Of a DNA stretch of 64,000 bases, positions 33,945 to 43,265 are shown in pieces. Position numbers and translations under genes: made by a program. The notes beneath the pieces were generated by a model that searched no databases, had not been told where the DNA came from, and saw nothing but the letters and a program-made list of their open reading frames with translations. This DNA comes from Pseudomonas sp. HS6 (GTDB lineage Bacteria > Pseudomonadota > Gammaproteobacteria > Pseudomonadales > Pseudomonadaceae). The DNA is taken from NCBI RefSeq assembly GCF_023375815.1, contig NZ_CP067412.1, positions 1,736,001-1,800,000 on the forward strand. The letters are read 5' to 3'. Every line of letters begins with the position of its first letter. Within the stretch, counting starts at the first letter, position 1.

Positions 33945-34947
33945 CGCCAATCCTCACTTTGCCGCGGAAGACGTAGTAGTTCCAGAAGGTGTACATCAGG
34001 ATCACCGGCAAAATGAACAGCGCGCCGATCAGGGCGAACAACTGGCTGGTGGCCGGTGATGCTGCCGCCCACAGGCTGACCGACGGCGGGATGATGTTCG
34101 GCCAGATGCTCAGCGCCAGCCCGATGTAACCGAGGAACATCAGCACCAGGGTGAACACGAATGGCCAGTGGGTGTGCCGCTGACGCAGCGAACGCAACAG
34201 ACCGAACAGCGACAATGCCGCCAGCACCACCAGCCCGGCGAACACGGTCAGGTGCGCATGGTTGAACCAGCGAGTGGCCAGTTCCGGGTGCAGTTGCAGC
34301 GTCCACGCGCCGATCACCACCACCATCGCCAGCAACAGCCAGGCCAATGGACGGCTGTAGTGACGCATTCGCGACTCGAGCATGCCTTCGGTTTTCACCA
34401 GCAGCCAGGTGCTGCCGAGCAAGGCATAAGCGACTACCAGACCGATGCCGCAGACCAGCGGGAACGGTGCCAGCCAGTCGAGACCGCCACCGGCGAACTG
34501 CCGATCCACCACCGGAATCCCGGCCACATACGCGCCGATCACCACCCCCTGGGAGAACGTCGCCAGCAGCGAACCACCGATGAACGCCCAGTCCCACAGA
34601 TAGCGTTTTTCCGCCGGCGCCTTGAAGCGAAACTCGAACGCCACACCGCGAAAAATCAAACCCGCGAGCATGAAGATCAGCGGCAGATACAGCGCCTCCA
34701 GAATCACCCCGTAAGCCAGCGGAAACGCGCCGTACAACGCCGCACCGCCGAGCACCAGCCAGGTTTCGTTGCCGTCCCAGACGGGTGCGACGGTGTTCAT
34801 CATCACGTCGCGTTCCTGCTCATCGCTGATCAGCGGAAACAGGATCCCGAGGCCCAGATCGAAGCCGTCCATGATCACGTACATCATCACCCCGAAGGCA
34901 ATGATCACACCCCAGATCAACGAGAGATCGATACCTTGAATACCCAT
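33931..34947 (-). CDS. cydB: Cytochrome bd-type (cyanide-insensitive) oxidase subunit II
   Basis: The 338-residue subunit has about eight or nine membrane helices and opens with MGIQGIDLSLIWGVIIAFGVMMYVIMDGFDLGLGILFPLI, the standard CydB start. Conserved segments include WDGNETWLVLGGAALYGAFPLAYG and the later SLFGLLRSLRQRHTHWPF loop. With subunit I it reduces oxygen to water without pumping protons, using quinol. It is coupled to cydA (17-bp gap) and overlaps the DUF2474 gene. In Pseudomonas this operon (also called cioAB) gives respiration that resists cyanide. Confidence 0.92.
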   Translation of the reverse strand: MGIQGIDLSLIWGVIIAFGVMMYVIMDGFDLGLGILFPLISDEQERDVMMNTVAPVWDGNETWLVLGGAALYGAFPLAYGVILEALYLPLIFMLAGLIFRGVAFEFRFKAPAEKRYLWDWAFIGGSLLATFSQGVVIGAYVAGIPVVDRQFAGGGLDWLAPFPLVCGIGLVVAYALLGSTWLLVKTEGMLESRMRHYSRPLAWLLLAMVVVIGAWTLQLHPELATRWFNHAHLTVFAGLVVLAALSLFGLLRSLRQRHTHWPFVFTLVLMFLGYIGLALSIWPNIIPPSVSLWAAASPATSQLFALIGALFILPVILMYTFWNYYVFRGKVRIGDGYH

Positions 34948-34964
34948 GACTCAACGCTCCTTTA

Positions 34965-36380
34965 TCAGTGGATCCGGGTCGCGGATTCGAGGTTGTCGGT
35001 GACCGCCGAGAGAGGCCGGCGCGGGGTCTGTATCTGGGTGCCTTCAGGCGGGTGTTCGTGGTGCGGCTGCGGGCCCTTGCTCACCAGTTTCATCATGTAG
35101 CCGATGCCCACGGTGAACACCGAGCAGTAGATGACGACGAACAGCGCCAGCGAGGTGCTCATCTGCGCCACCGAGTGATGGGACGCCGCGTCGTGAGTGC
35201 GCATCAGACCGTAAACCACCCACGGCTGACGCCCGACCTCGGTGGTGATCCAACCCGCCAGCAGCGCGATCAGACCACTCGGCCCCATCAGCAGCACCAG
35301 ACGCTGGAAGCCGCGATGACGGTAGACCTTGCCATTGCGCCGCAACGCCAGGCCCAGCACACCGACGAGGATCATCAACATGCCGAGCCCGGCCATGACG
35401 CGGAAGCTCCAGAAAATCACGGTCGAGTTCGGCCGGTCTTCTTTCGGGAAGCTCTTGAGCGCCGGGATCTGCTTGTCGAGGCTGTGGGTGAGGATCAGGC
35501 TGCCGAGGTACGGAATCTCGATCGCGTATTTGGTCTTCTCCGCCTGCATGTCCGGGATGCCGAACAGCACCAGCGGGGTCGGCCCGTTGTCGGCGTTTTC
35601 CCAGTGACCTTCGATGGCAGCGATTTTCGCCGGTTGGTGTTCCAGGGTGTTCAAGCCATGGGCGTCACCCACCACCGCTTGAATCGGCGCCACGATCAGC
35701 GCCATCCACAGCGCCATGGAAAACATCTTGCGCACCGGTTTGCTGTCATTGCCACGCAGTAAATGCCAGGCCGCCGAAGCGCCGACGAAAAACGCCGTGG
35801 CAACGAACGCGGCAATCGCCATGTGCGCCAGACGGAACGGGAACGACGGGTTGAACACGATCGCCAGCCAGTCCAGCGGCATCACACGACCGTCGACGAT
35901 TTCGAAACCTTGCGGGGTCTGCATCCAGCTGTTGGACGCGAGAATCCAGAAGGTCGAGATCAGCGTGCCGATGGCGACCATCACCGTGGCGAAGAAGTGC
36001 AAGCCACGGCCCACGCGGTTCCAGCCGAACAGCATCACCCCGAGGAAGCCGGCCTCGAGGAAGAACGCAGTCAGCACTTCATAGGTCAGCAACGGCCCGG
36101 TGACGCTGCCGGCGAAGTCGGAAAATCCGCTCCAGTTGGTGCCGAACTGGTACGCCATGACCAGACCCGAGACCACGCCCATGCCGAAGTTGACGGCGAA
36201 GATCTTCGACCAGAAATGGTAGAGATCGCGGTAAGTGTCGTTGTGGGTTTTCAGCCACAGGCCTTCGAGCACCGCCAGGAAACTCGCAAGACCAATGGTG
36301 ATCGCCGGGAAAATGATGTGGAACGAAACCGTGAACGCGAATTGAATTCGCGCCAGGTCCAGTGCCTCCAGGTTGAACAT
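34965..36380 (-). CDS. cydA: Cytochrome bd-type (cyanide-insensitive) oxidase subunit I
   Basis: The start MFNLEALDLARIQFAFTVSFHIIFPAITIGLA at 36380, after a GAGGAC site, gives 471 residues, about 50 fewer than E. coli CydA, which indicates the short Q-loop of the CIO subclass. His21 corresponds to the heme b595 ligand position. The conserved quinol-side motif GRQPWVVYGLMRT is present, as are a WLAIVFNPSFPFRLAHM segment and an RVMAGLGMLMI helix with the Met ligand region. The product is an inner-membrane quinol oxidase. The longer frame from 36416 lacks similarity. Confidence 0.92.
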   Translation of the reverse strand: MFNLEALDLARIQFAFTVSFHIIFPAITIGLASFLAVLEGLWLKTHNDTYRDLYHFWSKIFAVNFGMGVVSGLVMAYQFGTNWSGFSDFAGSVTGPLLTYEVLTAFFLEAGFLGVMLFGWNRVGRGLHFFATVMVAIGTLISTFWILASNSWMQTPQGFEIVDGRVMPLDWLAIVFNPSFPFRLAHMAIAAFVATAFFVGASAAWHLLRGNDSKPVRKMFSMALWMALIVAPIQAVVGDAHGLNTLEHQPAKIAAIEGHWENADNGPTPLVLFGIPDMQAEKTKYAIEIPYLGSLILTHSLDKQIPALKSFPKEDRPNSTVIFWSFRVMAGLGMLMILVGVLGLALRRNGKVYRHRGFQRLVLLMGPSGLIALLAGWITTEVGRQPWVVYGLMRTHDAASHHSVAQMSTSLALFVVIYCSVFTVGIGYMMKLVSKGPQPHHEHPPEGTQIQTPRRPLSAVTDNLESATRIH

Positions 36381-36489
36381 GATGATGTCCTCATCAGGGC
36401 TGAAAAGCGGCAGCACACGGCCGGGCCACCGCCAGGCGCGAACGCCTGCAGCCAGTCAAATTGCAAAAGGGTTGGATCGCGTGCGTCGG

Positions 36490-38814
36490 TCAGGCCACCG
36501 ACGACGGGATCAGGTTGCTCGCCTCGGCAGTTTCGAGGCGGATCGCCACGAATTTGGAGGTCGGCGTGTAAGTGCGATCACCGTAACTTTCCAGCGGCAC
36601 CAGCGGATTGGTTTCCGGGTAGTACGCGGCGGCTTGCCCCGCTGGAATGTCGTAGGCGATCAGGGTGAAACCGCTGACCCGACGCTCACGCTCGTCATCC
36701 CACAGCGCTACCAGATCAACCTTCTGCCCCGGTTCAAAACCGAGACGGCGGATGTCCTGTTCGTTGGCGAACACCACGTCGCGCATGCCGTAAACCCCGC
36801 GATAACGGTCGTCGAGGCCGTACAGCGTGGTGTTGTACTGATCGTGGGAACGCATGGTTTGCAGGATCAGATGCGGCTTGACCGGCAGGTTGCGCACGCC
36901 TTCGCTGATCAGATGTTCCGGCAGTACGCACGGGGTGAACCGGGCTTTACCGGATTCGGTATTCCAGACACGGTCGGAGGCGTCGTTGCCGAGGTGGAAA
37001 CCACCGGGGATCAGCAGCTTCTCGTTGAAATTCTCGAAGCCCGGAATCACGTCAGCAATCAGGTTGCGGATGCGCCCGTAGTCGCCCACCGCCCATTCCC
37101 AGTCGATCGGGTGCTTGCCCAGAGTGGCGGCGGCGATCCCGGCAATGATCGCCGGCTCGGATTTCAGGTGCGCCGACTTCGGTTTCAGTTGGCCGAACGA
37201 CAAATGCACCATGCTGAAGGTGTCTTCCACGGTCACGCCTTGCGGACCTTCGGCCTGCACGTCGATGTCGGTGCGACCGAGGCACGGCAGGATAAGCGCG
37301 TCACGCCCGGTCACCAGATGGCTACGGTTGAGCTTGGTCGAAATGTGCACGGTGAGGTCAAGTTTGCGCATTGCCTCGTGGGTGCGCGGAGTGTCCGGCG
37401 TGGCTTGTGCGAAGTTGCCGCCCAGCCCGATAAACACCTTGGCTTCGCCACGTTCCATAGCACCAATCGCCATGACCGTGTTGTGGCCGTGCAGGCGTGG
37501 CACCTTGAAGTTGAAGCGTTTTTCCAGGGCGTCCATCAGCGCTTTCGGCGCCAGTTCGTTGATGCCCATGGTGCGGTCGCCCTGCACGTTACTGTGGCCA
37601 CGCACCGGCGACAGCCCGGCGCCCGGACGGCCGACATTGCCACGCAGCAGTTGCAGGTTGATAACTTCTTGCAAGGTCGGCACCGAGTGCACGTGTTGGG
37701 TCAGGCCCATGGCCCAGCACATGATCACACTCTTGGCGCGGGCATACATGCGCGCGGCCAGTTCGATGTCATGCAGCGGCACGCCGGACTGCTCGACGAT
37801 GTGCTCCCAGCTCGTGGCATCGACTTCGGCCAGATAGCTGTCGAGACCCGACGTGTGCTCGGCGATGAACGCGTGATCGAACACTGGTTCGCCGCCGGTG
37901 GCCTGGGCTTCACGCTCCCACTCCAGCAGGAACTTGACCATGCCACGGATCATCGCCATGTCGCCGCCCAAGGCTGGACGGAAGTACGCGGTGTTGGTCG
38001 CTTCCCAGCCGTTGCTCAGCATCTCGATCGGGTTCTGCGGGTTCTGGAAACGCTCCAGCCCACGCTCCTTGAGCGGGTTGATGCACACCACTTGCGCGCC
38101 ACGCTTCACCGCTTCACGCAGCGGTTCGAGCATGCGCGGGTGGTTGGTGCCGGGATTCTGGCCGATGACGAAAATCGCGTCGGCGTGGTGCAGGTCTTCG
38201 TAGACCACCGTGCCTTTGCCGACGCCGAGGGTCTCGCCCATGCTCACCGCACTGGCTTCGTGGCACATGTTCGAGCAGTCCGGGAAGTTGTTGGTACCGT
38301 AGGCGCGGACGAACAACTGATAGAGAAACGCCGCTTCGTTGCTGGCGCGACCCGAGGTATAGAACTCGGCCTCGTGGGGCGACTTCAGGCCTTTGAGGTG
38401 CTTGGCGATCAGCGCGAACGCCTCGTCCCAGGTGGTCTCGACATAGCGATCGACCCGGGCGTCGTAGCGCATCGGGTGGGTGATCCGGCCCTGATATTCA
38501 AGCCAGTAATCGCTTTGCTCGGCCAGCGTCGACACCGTGTACTTGTTGAAGAACGCCGGATCGACCAGGCGGCCGGTGGCCTCCCAGTTCACCGCTTTGG
38601 CGCCGTTCTCGCAGAACTTCAGCATGCTCGCGCCAGGTGCTTCACCCCAGGCGCAACCGGGGCAGTCGAAGCCGCCGTTCTGGTTGGTCTTGAGCATGGC
38701 GCGGATGTTTTTAAGGGCGTTTTCACTGCCCAGCCAGTTCTTGGTGAGGCTGATCACAGCGCCCCAGCCCGCAGCGGCGCCCTTGTAGGGTTTGTAACGG
38801 TCGACTTGTGACAT
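36490..38814 (-). CDS. FdhF/YdeP-type molybdopterin oxidoreductase
   Basis: The 774-residue cytosolic protein belongs to the bis-MGD molybdoenzyme superfamily. It begins near GGFDCPGCAWGEAPGASMLKFCENGAKA, with few Cys instead of the usual iron-sulfur motif of dissimilatory formate dehydrogenases. It has the MGD-binding stretches FVIGQNPGTNHPRMLEPLREA and MCWAMGLTQHVHSVPTLQEVINLQLLRGNVGRPGAGLSPVRGHSNVQGDRTMGI, and ends with a C-terminal MGD-binding beta barrel (THLYG-like QYNTTLYGLDDRYRGVYGMRDVVF). YdeP is linked to acid resistance in E. coli; the substrate here is unknown. It is divergent from moaA, which supplies cofactor. Confidence 0.82.
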   Translation of the reverse strand: MSQVDRYKPYKGAAAGWGAVISLTKNWLGSENALKNIRAMLKTNQNGGFDCPGCAWGEAPGASMLKFCENGAKAVNWEATGRLVDPAFFNKYTVSTLAEQSDYWLEYQGRITHPMRYDARVDRYVETTWDEAFALIAKHLKGLKSPHEAEFYTSGRASNEAAFLYQLFVRAYGTNNFPDCSNMCHEASAVSMGETLGVGKGTVVYEDLHHADAIFVIGQNPGTNHPRMLEPLREAVKRGAQVVCINPLKERGLERFQNPQNPIEMLSNGWEATNTAYFRPALGGDMAMIRGMVKFLLEWEREAQATGGEPVFDHAFIAEHTSGLDSYLAEVDATSWEHIVEQSGVPLHDIELAARMYARAKSVIMCWAMGLTQHVHSVPTLQEVINLQLLRGNVGRPGAGLSPVRGHSNVQGDRTMGINELAPKALMDALEKRFNFKVPRLHGHNTVMAIGAMERGEAKVFIGLGGNFAQATPDTPRTHEAMRKLDLTVHISTKLNRSHLVTGRDALILPCLGRTDIDVQAEGPQGVTVEDTFSMVHLSFGQLKPKSAHLKSEPAIIAGIAAATLGKHPIDWEWAVGDYGRIRNLIADVIPGFENFNEKLLIPGGFHLGNDASDRVWNTESGKARFTPCVLPEHLISEGVRNLPVKPHLILQTMRSHDQYNTTLYGLDDRYRGVYGMRDVVFANEQDIRRLGFEPGQKVDLVALWDDERERRVSGFTLIAYDIPAGQAAAYYPETNPLVPLESYGDRTYTPTSKFVAIRLETAEASNLIPSSVA

Positions 38815-39170
38815 GGGACTTCTCCATGACGATGCACACAGGCAAAAACCTGATCGGGTTTAAACAGCGACGACTGACTTTCAAGTTCAAAAGCGGTCGT
38901 TTCGTTTGACGGGACCAAGGATATGAACCGCTGCAAAAACTTGTCTAATCGCTATTAATGACTGCGTTATCGAAAGCATCTATCACGGCGTTAAACCCTT
39001 TGAATTCGGGCACTTGCAAAACTAAGAAGCGATAAATCCGAAATAATTATTTCATCATCGACAGCATCAATCGGCCAGTCATTAAGAGTGATTGGACGCT
39101 GTCACAAGTTGCTCATAATCTGCACCGACCCAATCCCTTCAATAGCGGATTTCACCCAAGCGAGGCTGTC
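38815..39170. other. Divergent control region between the molybdoenzyme gene and moaA
   Basis: This 356-bp stretch is clearly AT-richer than its neighbours and holds no gene. A sigma70-type promoter for moaA is visible near its right end. No perfect ANR palindrome is present; TTGAT-like half-sites occur near 39055-39070 but do not pair. The leftward promoter of the molybdoenzyme gene must lie in the left part. Confidence 0.5.
39092..39119 (+). promoter_or_regulatory. Probable sigma70 promoter of moaA
   Basis: TTGGAC (39092-39097) and CATAAT (39114-39119) are separated by 16 bp, ending about 50 bp before the moaA ATG. Confidence 0.45.
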
Positions 39171-40169
39171 ATGTCAGAGCGCGTCTTGATCGATGGTTAC
39201 AACCGCCGCGTCGACTACCTGCGCATGTCGGTCACCGACCGCTGCGACTTTCGCTGCGTGTATTGCATGGCTGAAGACATGCAGTTCTTGCCGCGCCAAC
39301 GGGTGCTGACGCTGGAGGAGATCTATCAACTGGCGCAGAGCTTTGTCGCACTGGGCACCCGCAAGATACGCCTGACCGGAGGCGAGCCGCTGATTCGTCC
39401 CGGCGTCGTCGGGTTGTGCAAGCAGATCGCTGCCCTGCCCGGCCTGCGCGAGCTGTGCCTGACCACCAACGGCTCGCAACTCGGCAAGCTCGCCAGCCCG
39501 CTGTTCGACGCCGGGGTCAAGCGCCTCAACGTCAGCCTCGACAGCCTTGACCCCGTGCTTTTCAAACAAATGACCCGCACCGGTGATCTGGCACAAGTGA
39601 TCAACGGCATCGATGCCGCCCGCGAGGCCGGATTTACCCGCACTAAACTCAACTGCGTGGTGATGCAGGGCCGCAACGATCACGAGATCAACGATCTGGT
39701 GCAGTTCGCCATCGAGCGCGATCTGGACATTTCCTTTATCGAGGAAATGCCGCTGGGCATCATCAGCGAACACAGTCGCGCCGAGTCGTTCTTTTCCAGC
39801 ACCCAGGTGCGCGAAAAGATCGCCGAACGCTACACCCTGATCGATTCCGCCGAGTCGACCCAGGGCCCGTCGCGCTACTGGCGGCTGGCGGAGGCGCCGC
39901 ACATTCGGCTGGGGTTCATTTCGCCCCACAGCCACAATTTCTGCGGCACCTGCAACCGGGTGCGACTGACCGTCGAGGGGCGTTTGCTACTGTGTCTGGG
40001 GAACGAACATTCGGTGGATTTGAAAGCGGTGCTGCGCGCCCACCCGGGTCAACCGGAACGGCTCGAGAAAGCGATCATCGAAGCGATGAAGCTCAAGCCT
40101 TACCGGCACAATTTTGAAGTGAACGACGACGTGCAAGTGGTGCGTTTCATGAACATGACCGGCGGCTGA
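39171..40169 (+). CDS. moaA: GTP 3',8-cyclase MoaA
   Basis: This radical SAM enzyme makes 3',8-cH2GTP, the first step of molybdenum cofactor synthesis. The 332-residue protein has the SAM cluster motif CDFRCVYC ([15 protein letters not shown]), the second cluster Cys set [21 protein letters not shown] and the conserved C-terminal Gly-Gly (MNMTGG). GAGG precedes the ATG. It lies opposite the FdhF/YdeP-type gene and not in a moa cluster, so it may be an extra copy dedicated to that enzyme. Confidence 0.93.
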   Translation: MSERVLIDGYNRRVDYLRMSVTDRCDFRCVYCMAEDMQFLPRQRVLTLEEIYQLAQSFVALGTRKIRLTGGEPLIRPGVVGLCKQIAALPGLRELCLTTNGSQLGKLASPLFDAGVKRLNVSLDSLDPVLFKQMTRTGDLAQVINGIDAAREAGFTRTKLNCVVMQGRNDHEINDLVQFAIERDLDISFIEEMPLGIISEHSRAESFFSSTQVREKIAERYTLIDSAESTQGPSRYWRLAEAPHIRLGFISPHSHNFCGTCNRVRLTVEGRLLLCLGNEHSVDLKAVLRAHPGQPERLEKAIIEAMKLKPYRHNFEVNDDVQVVRFMNMTGG

Positions 40170-40197
40170 ACCGCCACGTTTTCAAGGCAAAAAAAGT

Positions 40198-41097
40198 ATG
40201 ATCATCCGGCCCAAGATCAATCAGTTCGCCGTCCTGTTTACCCTCAAGGGTTCGATTGCCAAGCGCATCGCCCTGCGCACCCTGATGGTCACGCTGCTGG
40301 CGTCGATCATCGTGCTGGTGGAGATCCTGCACCCGAGCAACTTCACCAAGGTCAACGCCACGCCGTTTACCTTGCTCGGTCTGTCACTGTCGATCTTCAT
40401 GAATTTTCGCAACAACGCCTGCTACGACCGCTGGTACGAGGCGCGCAAGGCCTGGGGTGAGGTGATCGTGCATGTGCGTTCGGTGATCCGCGAAACTCAT
40501 GTCATCCGTGAATCGGCGCAGCGCCGTCTGCTGTTGCTCAACCTCTGCGGTTTTGCTCATGCCTTGAATGCTCGGTTGCGCCGGGAAAACGAAGCCGCCG
40601 CCAGCGCCGAGTGGATCACCCCTCAACACGATGCACAGGTGCCGGATTACAGCGGACGCATCCTGCAAACCGTCGGCCAGCAATGTTCCGATCTGCATGA
40701 GGCCGGCGACCTCAGTGAGTGGCGCTACATGCTGCTGGCCAATCACCTGACCAGCCTGACTCAGGCACAAGCGGTATGCGAGCGGATCAAGAACACGCCG
40801 CTGCCCTTCCCTTACACCCTGCTGCTGCACCGCACGATCTATCTGTTTTGCATCCTGCTGCCGTTCGCCATGGCCGAACCGCTGGGCTGGCTGACGCCGC
40901 TGTTCACGGCGATTGTCAGCTACACCTTTTTCGGTCTGGATGCGATTGCCGATGAACTGGAAGACCCGTTCGGCCGGGATGAAAACGATTTGCCGACCGA
41001 TGCGCTGGTGCGGGGTATCGAGCGGGATATTCTGTCGGAGCTGGGCACCGAGCCTTTGCCACCGGCTCTGAAACCAGTGGACTACGTGCTGAGTTGA
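40198..41097 (+). CDS. Bestrophin-family channel protein
   Basis: The 299-residue membrane protein has N-terminal hydrophobic segments (LMVTLLASIIVLVEIL, FTLLGLSLSIFMNFRNNACYDRWYEARKAWGEV) and a second cluster near 215-255 (TIYLFCILLPFAMAEPLGWLTPLFTAIVSYTFFGLDAIADELEDPFG), the RFP-TM/bestrophin pattern. The acidic ELEDPFG motif is a typical bestrophin calcium-clasp-like element. Bacterial members conduct small ions. It starts 28 bp after moaA on the same strand and is followed by a hairpin. Confidence 0.85.
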   Translation: MIIRPKINQFAVLFTLKGSIAKRIALRTLMVTLLASIIVLVEILHPSNFTKVNATPFTLLGLSLSIFMNFRNNACYDRWYEARKAWGEVIVHVRSVIRETHVIRESAQRRLLLLNLCGFAHALNARLRRENEAAASAEWITPQHDAQVPDYSGRILQTVGQQCSDLHEAGDLSEWRYMLLANHLTSLTQAQAVCERIKNTPLPFPYTLLLHRTIYLFCILLPFAMAEPLGWLTPLFTAIVSYTFFGLDAIADELEDPFGRDENDLPTDALVRGIERDILSELGTEPLPPALKPVDYVLS

Positions 41098-41104
41098 TCC
41101 GACG

Positions 41105-41123
41105 CCTCCCCCTTCGGGGGAGG
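41105..41123. terminator. Short stable hairpin between convergent genes
   Basis: CCTCCCCC (41105-41112) pairs with GGGGGAGG (41116-41123). It sits between the bestrophin stop and the stop of the leftward kinase gene and probably works in both directions. Confidence 0.55.
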
Positions 41124-41131
41124 AAATTCAA

Positions 41132-42418
41132 TCAATCCAGATGCGCCCAGGTCATGCGAAATGACGCCCCGCCCCACGGTGAGTCGCCAACCTCGACCCG
41201 GCCGCCATGGGACTGCGACACCCGTCGCACCAATGCCAGCCCGAGGCCGAAGCCACCGGTGCGGCGGTCACGGCTGGCGTCCAGGCGCGAGAACGGTTCG
41301 AAAATCTTCTCCCGACCGGCCAGCGGCACACCCGGGCCGTCGTCATTGACCTGCACTTCGTATTGATCGCCGACTCGCACCAGCGTCACCTCAACCCGCT
41401 CCTCGGCATAACGAATGGCATTGCGCAGCAGATTGATCACCGCCCGCGCCATGAATCGCGGCTCGATCCGCACTTCTTCGACCCGGCATTCGCCGATCAG
41501 CAATTGCACCCCGGCGGCCTCGGCTTCCAGGGCGACGCTGCCCACCACACTGTCGAGCCAGTTGGCGGCCTGAATATTCTCGCGGGTAATCACGGTCGCG
41601 CCGCGTTCGAGGCTGGCATAGGTCAGCAGCTCGGAGACCATTTCTTCCAGCTCGCCCAGGTCGGCATACATGTCGGCGATCAGTTCGCGATTCTGGCTGG
41701 CGTCCGGTTGTTGCTTGAGCTGGTCGAGCTCGAACGACAGCCGGGCAATCGGCGTGCGCAGTTCGTGGGAAACGGCATTGGTCAATTCGCGCTGATTGGC
41801 GATCAGGCCTTCGATGCGCGCCGCCATCAGGTTGAAGTGTTCGGCCAGATCGCGAATGTTCGAGCGTTTGGAGAGCTGGATGCGCGATGACAGGTCGTTG
41901 TCGCCGAATCGCTCGGCGGCCAGTCGCAGTTTTTCCAGATCGCGCCAGTGCGGACGGACCCAGAAGTACAGGACGATACCGAGCAGCACCGCCAGCATCA
42001 GATAGGCCGCTGCGATGTAGAACGGCATCAGGCTCGGCTCGGGCGGCAACTTGATGCTGAGCACCTGCGAACCGCCGTCGATGTTGCTGATGAATTGGGT
42101 GTAGTTGTCGCGAATCACCAACAGGTTCTGCGCCAGTTCGGCCTTTTCCTCGGGCGTCAGGGCCAGTTGATCGGACTCGATCAGGTTCAACGTCAGCCCG
42201 TAATGCGGACGCAACGCCTCCAGTTGCGCCTCGCGCGCCGCACCTTGCTGGTCGCGCATGTGCTCGATCAGCGACCAGGCCTGGCCTCGCACCGCCTCGC
42301 GGTTGTAGGCCTGCATCTGGTTGTCGAGCAACGCGTTGAAGGTGTGTTCGACGGTTTGCAGCGCCGCCACCAGCCCGACTGTCATCACCAGAAACAGCCC
42401 CAGAAATAACCGCAGCAT
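41132..42418 (-). CDS. Sensor histidine kinase, RstB-like
   Basis: The 428-residue kinase has an N-terminal membrane helix (LGLFLVMTVGLVAALQTVEHTF), a periplasmic sensor domain of about 100 residues, a second helix (about 131-153), HAMP, the H-box LTNAVSHELRTPIARLSFELD with phospho-His218, and an ATPase domain with NLLRNAIRYA, DDGPGVP and GGFGLGLALVRRV. The periplasmic domain matches RstB-type kinases. Its ATG follows the response regulator stop directly (TAGATG), so the genes are coupled. Signal unknown. Confidence 0.87.
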   Translation of the reverse strand: MLRLFLGLFLVMTVGLVAALQTVEHTFNALLDNQMQAYNREAVRGQAWSLIEHMRDQQGAAREAQLEALRPHYGLTLNLIESDQLALTPEEKAELAQNLLVIRDNYTQFISNIDGGSQVLSIKLPPEPSLMPFYIAAAYLMLAVLLGIVLYFWVRPHWRDLEKLRLAAERFGDNDLSSRIQLSKRSNIRDLAEHFNLMAARIEGLIANQRELTNAVSHELRTPIARLSFELDQLKQQPDASQNRELIADMYADLGELEEMVSELLTYASLERGATVITRENIQAANWLDSVVGSVALEAEAAGVQLLIGECRVEEVRIEPRFMARAVINLLRNAIRYAEERVEVTLVRVGDQYEVQVNDDGPGVPLAGREKIFEPFSRLDASRDRRTGGFGLGLALVRRVSQSHGGRVEVGDSPWGGASFRMTWAHLD

Positions 42419-43126
42419 CTACAGCTCCCACGCGAACGGATTGAACAGATAGCCCTTGCCCCACACAGTCTTGATGCACACCGGTTCGCGGGGGTTGTCC
42501 TTGAGTTTGTTGCGCAACTTGCTGATGTACACATCGACGCTGCGATTGAGGCCATCGAAAGCGATGCCGCGCATGCGGTTGAGAATGTCATCGCGCGACA
42601 GGATATTGCCGGCGGCACTGGCCAGCAGCCACAGCAGTTCGAATTCCATGGTGGTCAGCTCGATCAACTCGCCCGCCAGACGCACTTCGCGGCAACTGCG
42701 GTCGATGACCAAGTTGCCGAATTCCAGAGAACTGACCACGCCGCTGTCCGGCACCTGGCGGCGTTGCAACGCACGCAGTCGCGCCAGCAAGACCGGCGGT
42801 TTGATCGGTTTGATCACGTAATCGTCGGCCCCGGACTCCAGACCCAGAATGTGATCGAGGTCGTCTTCCTTGGCGGTCAGGATGACGATCGGCGTGTCCG
42901 ACACGCTGCGAATTTCCCGGCACACGTGCAGGCCGCTTTGCCCCGGCAGCATCAGGTCGAGCACCACCACTTTGGGCTTGAACTCAAGAAACGCGGCCAC
43001 AGCCAGATCGCCGCGATGCACCGTGCGCACATCAAAGCCGTGTTGTTCGAGAAAGTGCGCGATCAGCGCAGCCAGGCGCTCATCGTCTTCCACCAGCAGG
43101 ACTCTGCCAAAACCCAGGTTATCCAT
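42419..43126 (-). CDS. Response regulator, OmpR/RstA-like
   Basis: The start MDNLGFGRVLLVEDDERLAALIAHFLEQHG at 43126 gives 235 residues. The receiver has phosphoacceptor Asp57 (VVVLDLMLPGQSG), LTAKEDD and YVIKPIKPP. The winged-helix domain ends LNRSVDVYISKLRNKLKDNPREPVCIKTVWGKGYLF. It is first in the operon with the kinase gene. A TTG 15 bases upstream is in frame but less likely as a start. Confidence 0.9.
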   Translation of the reverse strand: MDNLGFGRVLLVEDDERLAALIAHFLEQHGFDVRTVHRGDLAVAAFLEFKPKVVVLDLMLPGQSGLHVCREIRSVSDTPIVILTAKEDDLDHILGLESGADDYVIKPIKPPVLLARLRALQRRQVPDSGVVSSLEFGNLVIDRSCREVRLAGELIELTTMEFELLWLLASAAGNILSRDDILNRMRGIAFDGLNRSVDVYISKLRNKLKDNPREPVCIKTVWGKGYLFNPFAWEL

Positions 43127-43204
43127 AACAACCGTCGCCAACCCTCAGTGAAGTGGGCGCCATTATGGCGGCATTCGCGGGCCAGACGCTTATCGCAGGC
43201 AGCA

Positions 43205-43229
43205 AAAACCGGCCACTTGGGCCGGTTTT
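43205..43229 (-). terminator. Rho-independent terminator of miaE
   Basis: AAAACCGGCC (43205-43214) pairs with GGCCGGTTTT (43220-43229) around a 5-base loop. On the minus strand the stem runs into TTTTTGCTG. It lies 37 bp past the miaE stop. Confidence 0.8.
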
Positions 43230-43265
43230 CGTTGATGTTTCATACTCTTAAGAGTTTTTAACAAT

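Noticed and set aside
36373..38811. Very long rightward frame (over 800 codons) opposite the FdhF/YdeP-type gene
   Set aside because: It mirrors a well-supported gene, has Arg/His/Gly/Val-rich composition typical of antisense frames in GC-rich DNA, and no recognisable domain.
39050..39075. Possible ANR site upstream of moaA
   Set aside because: The half-sites do not form TTGAT-N4-ATCAA; only partial matches.
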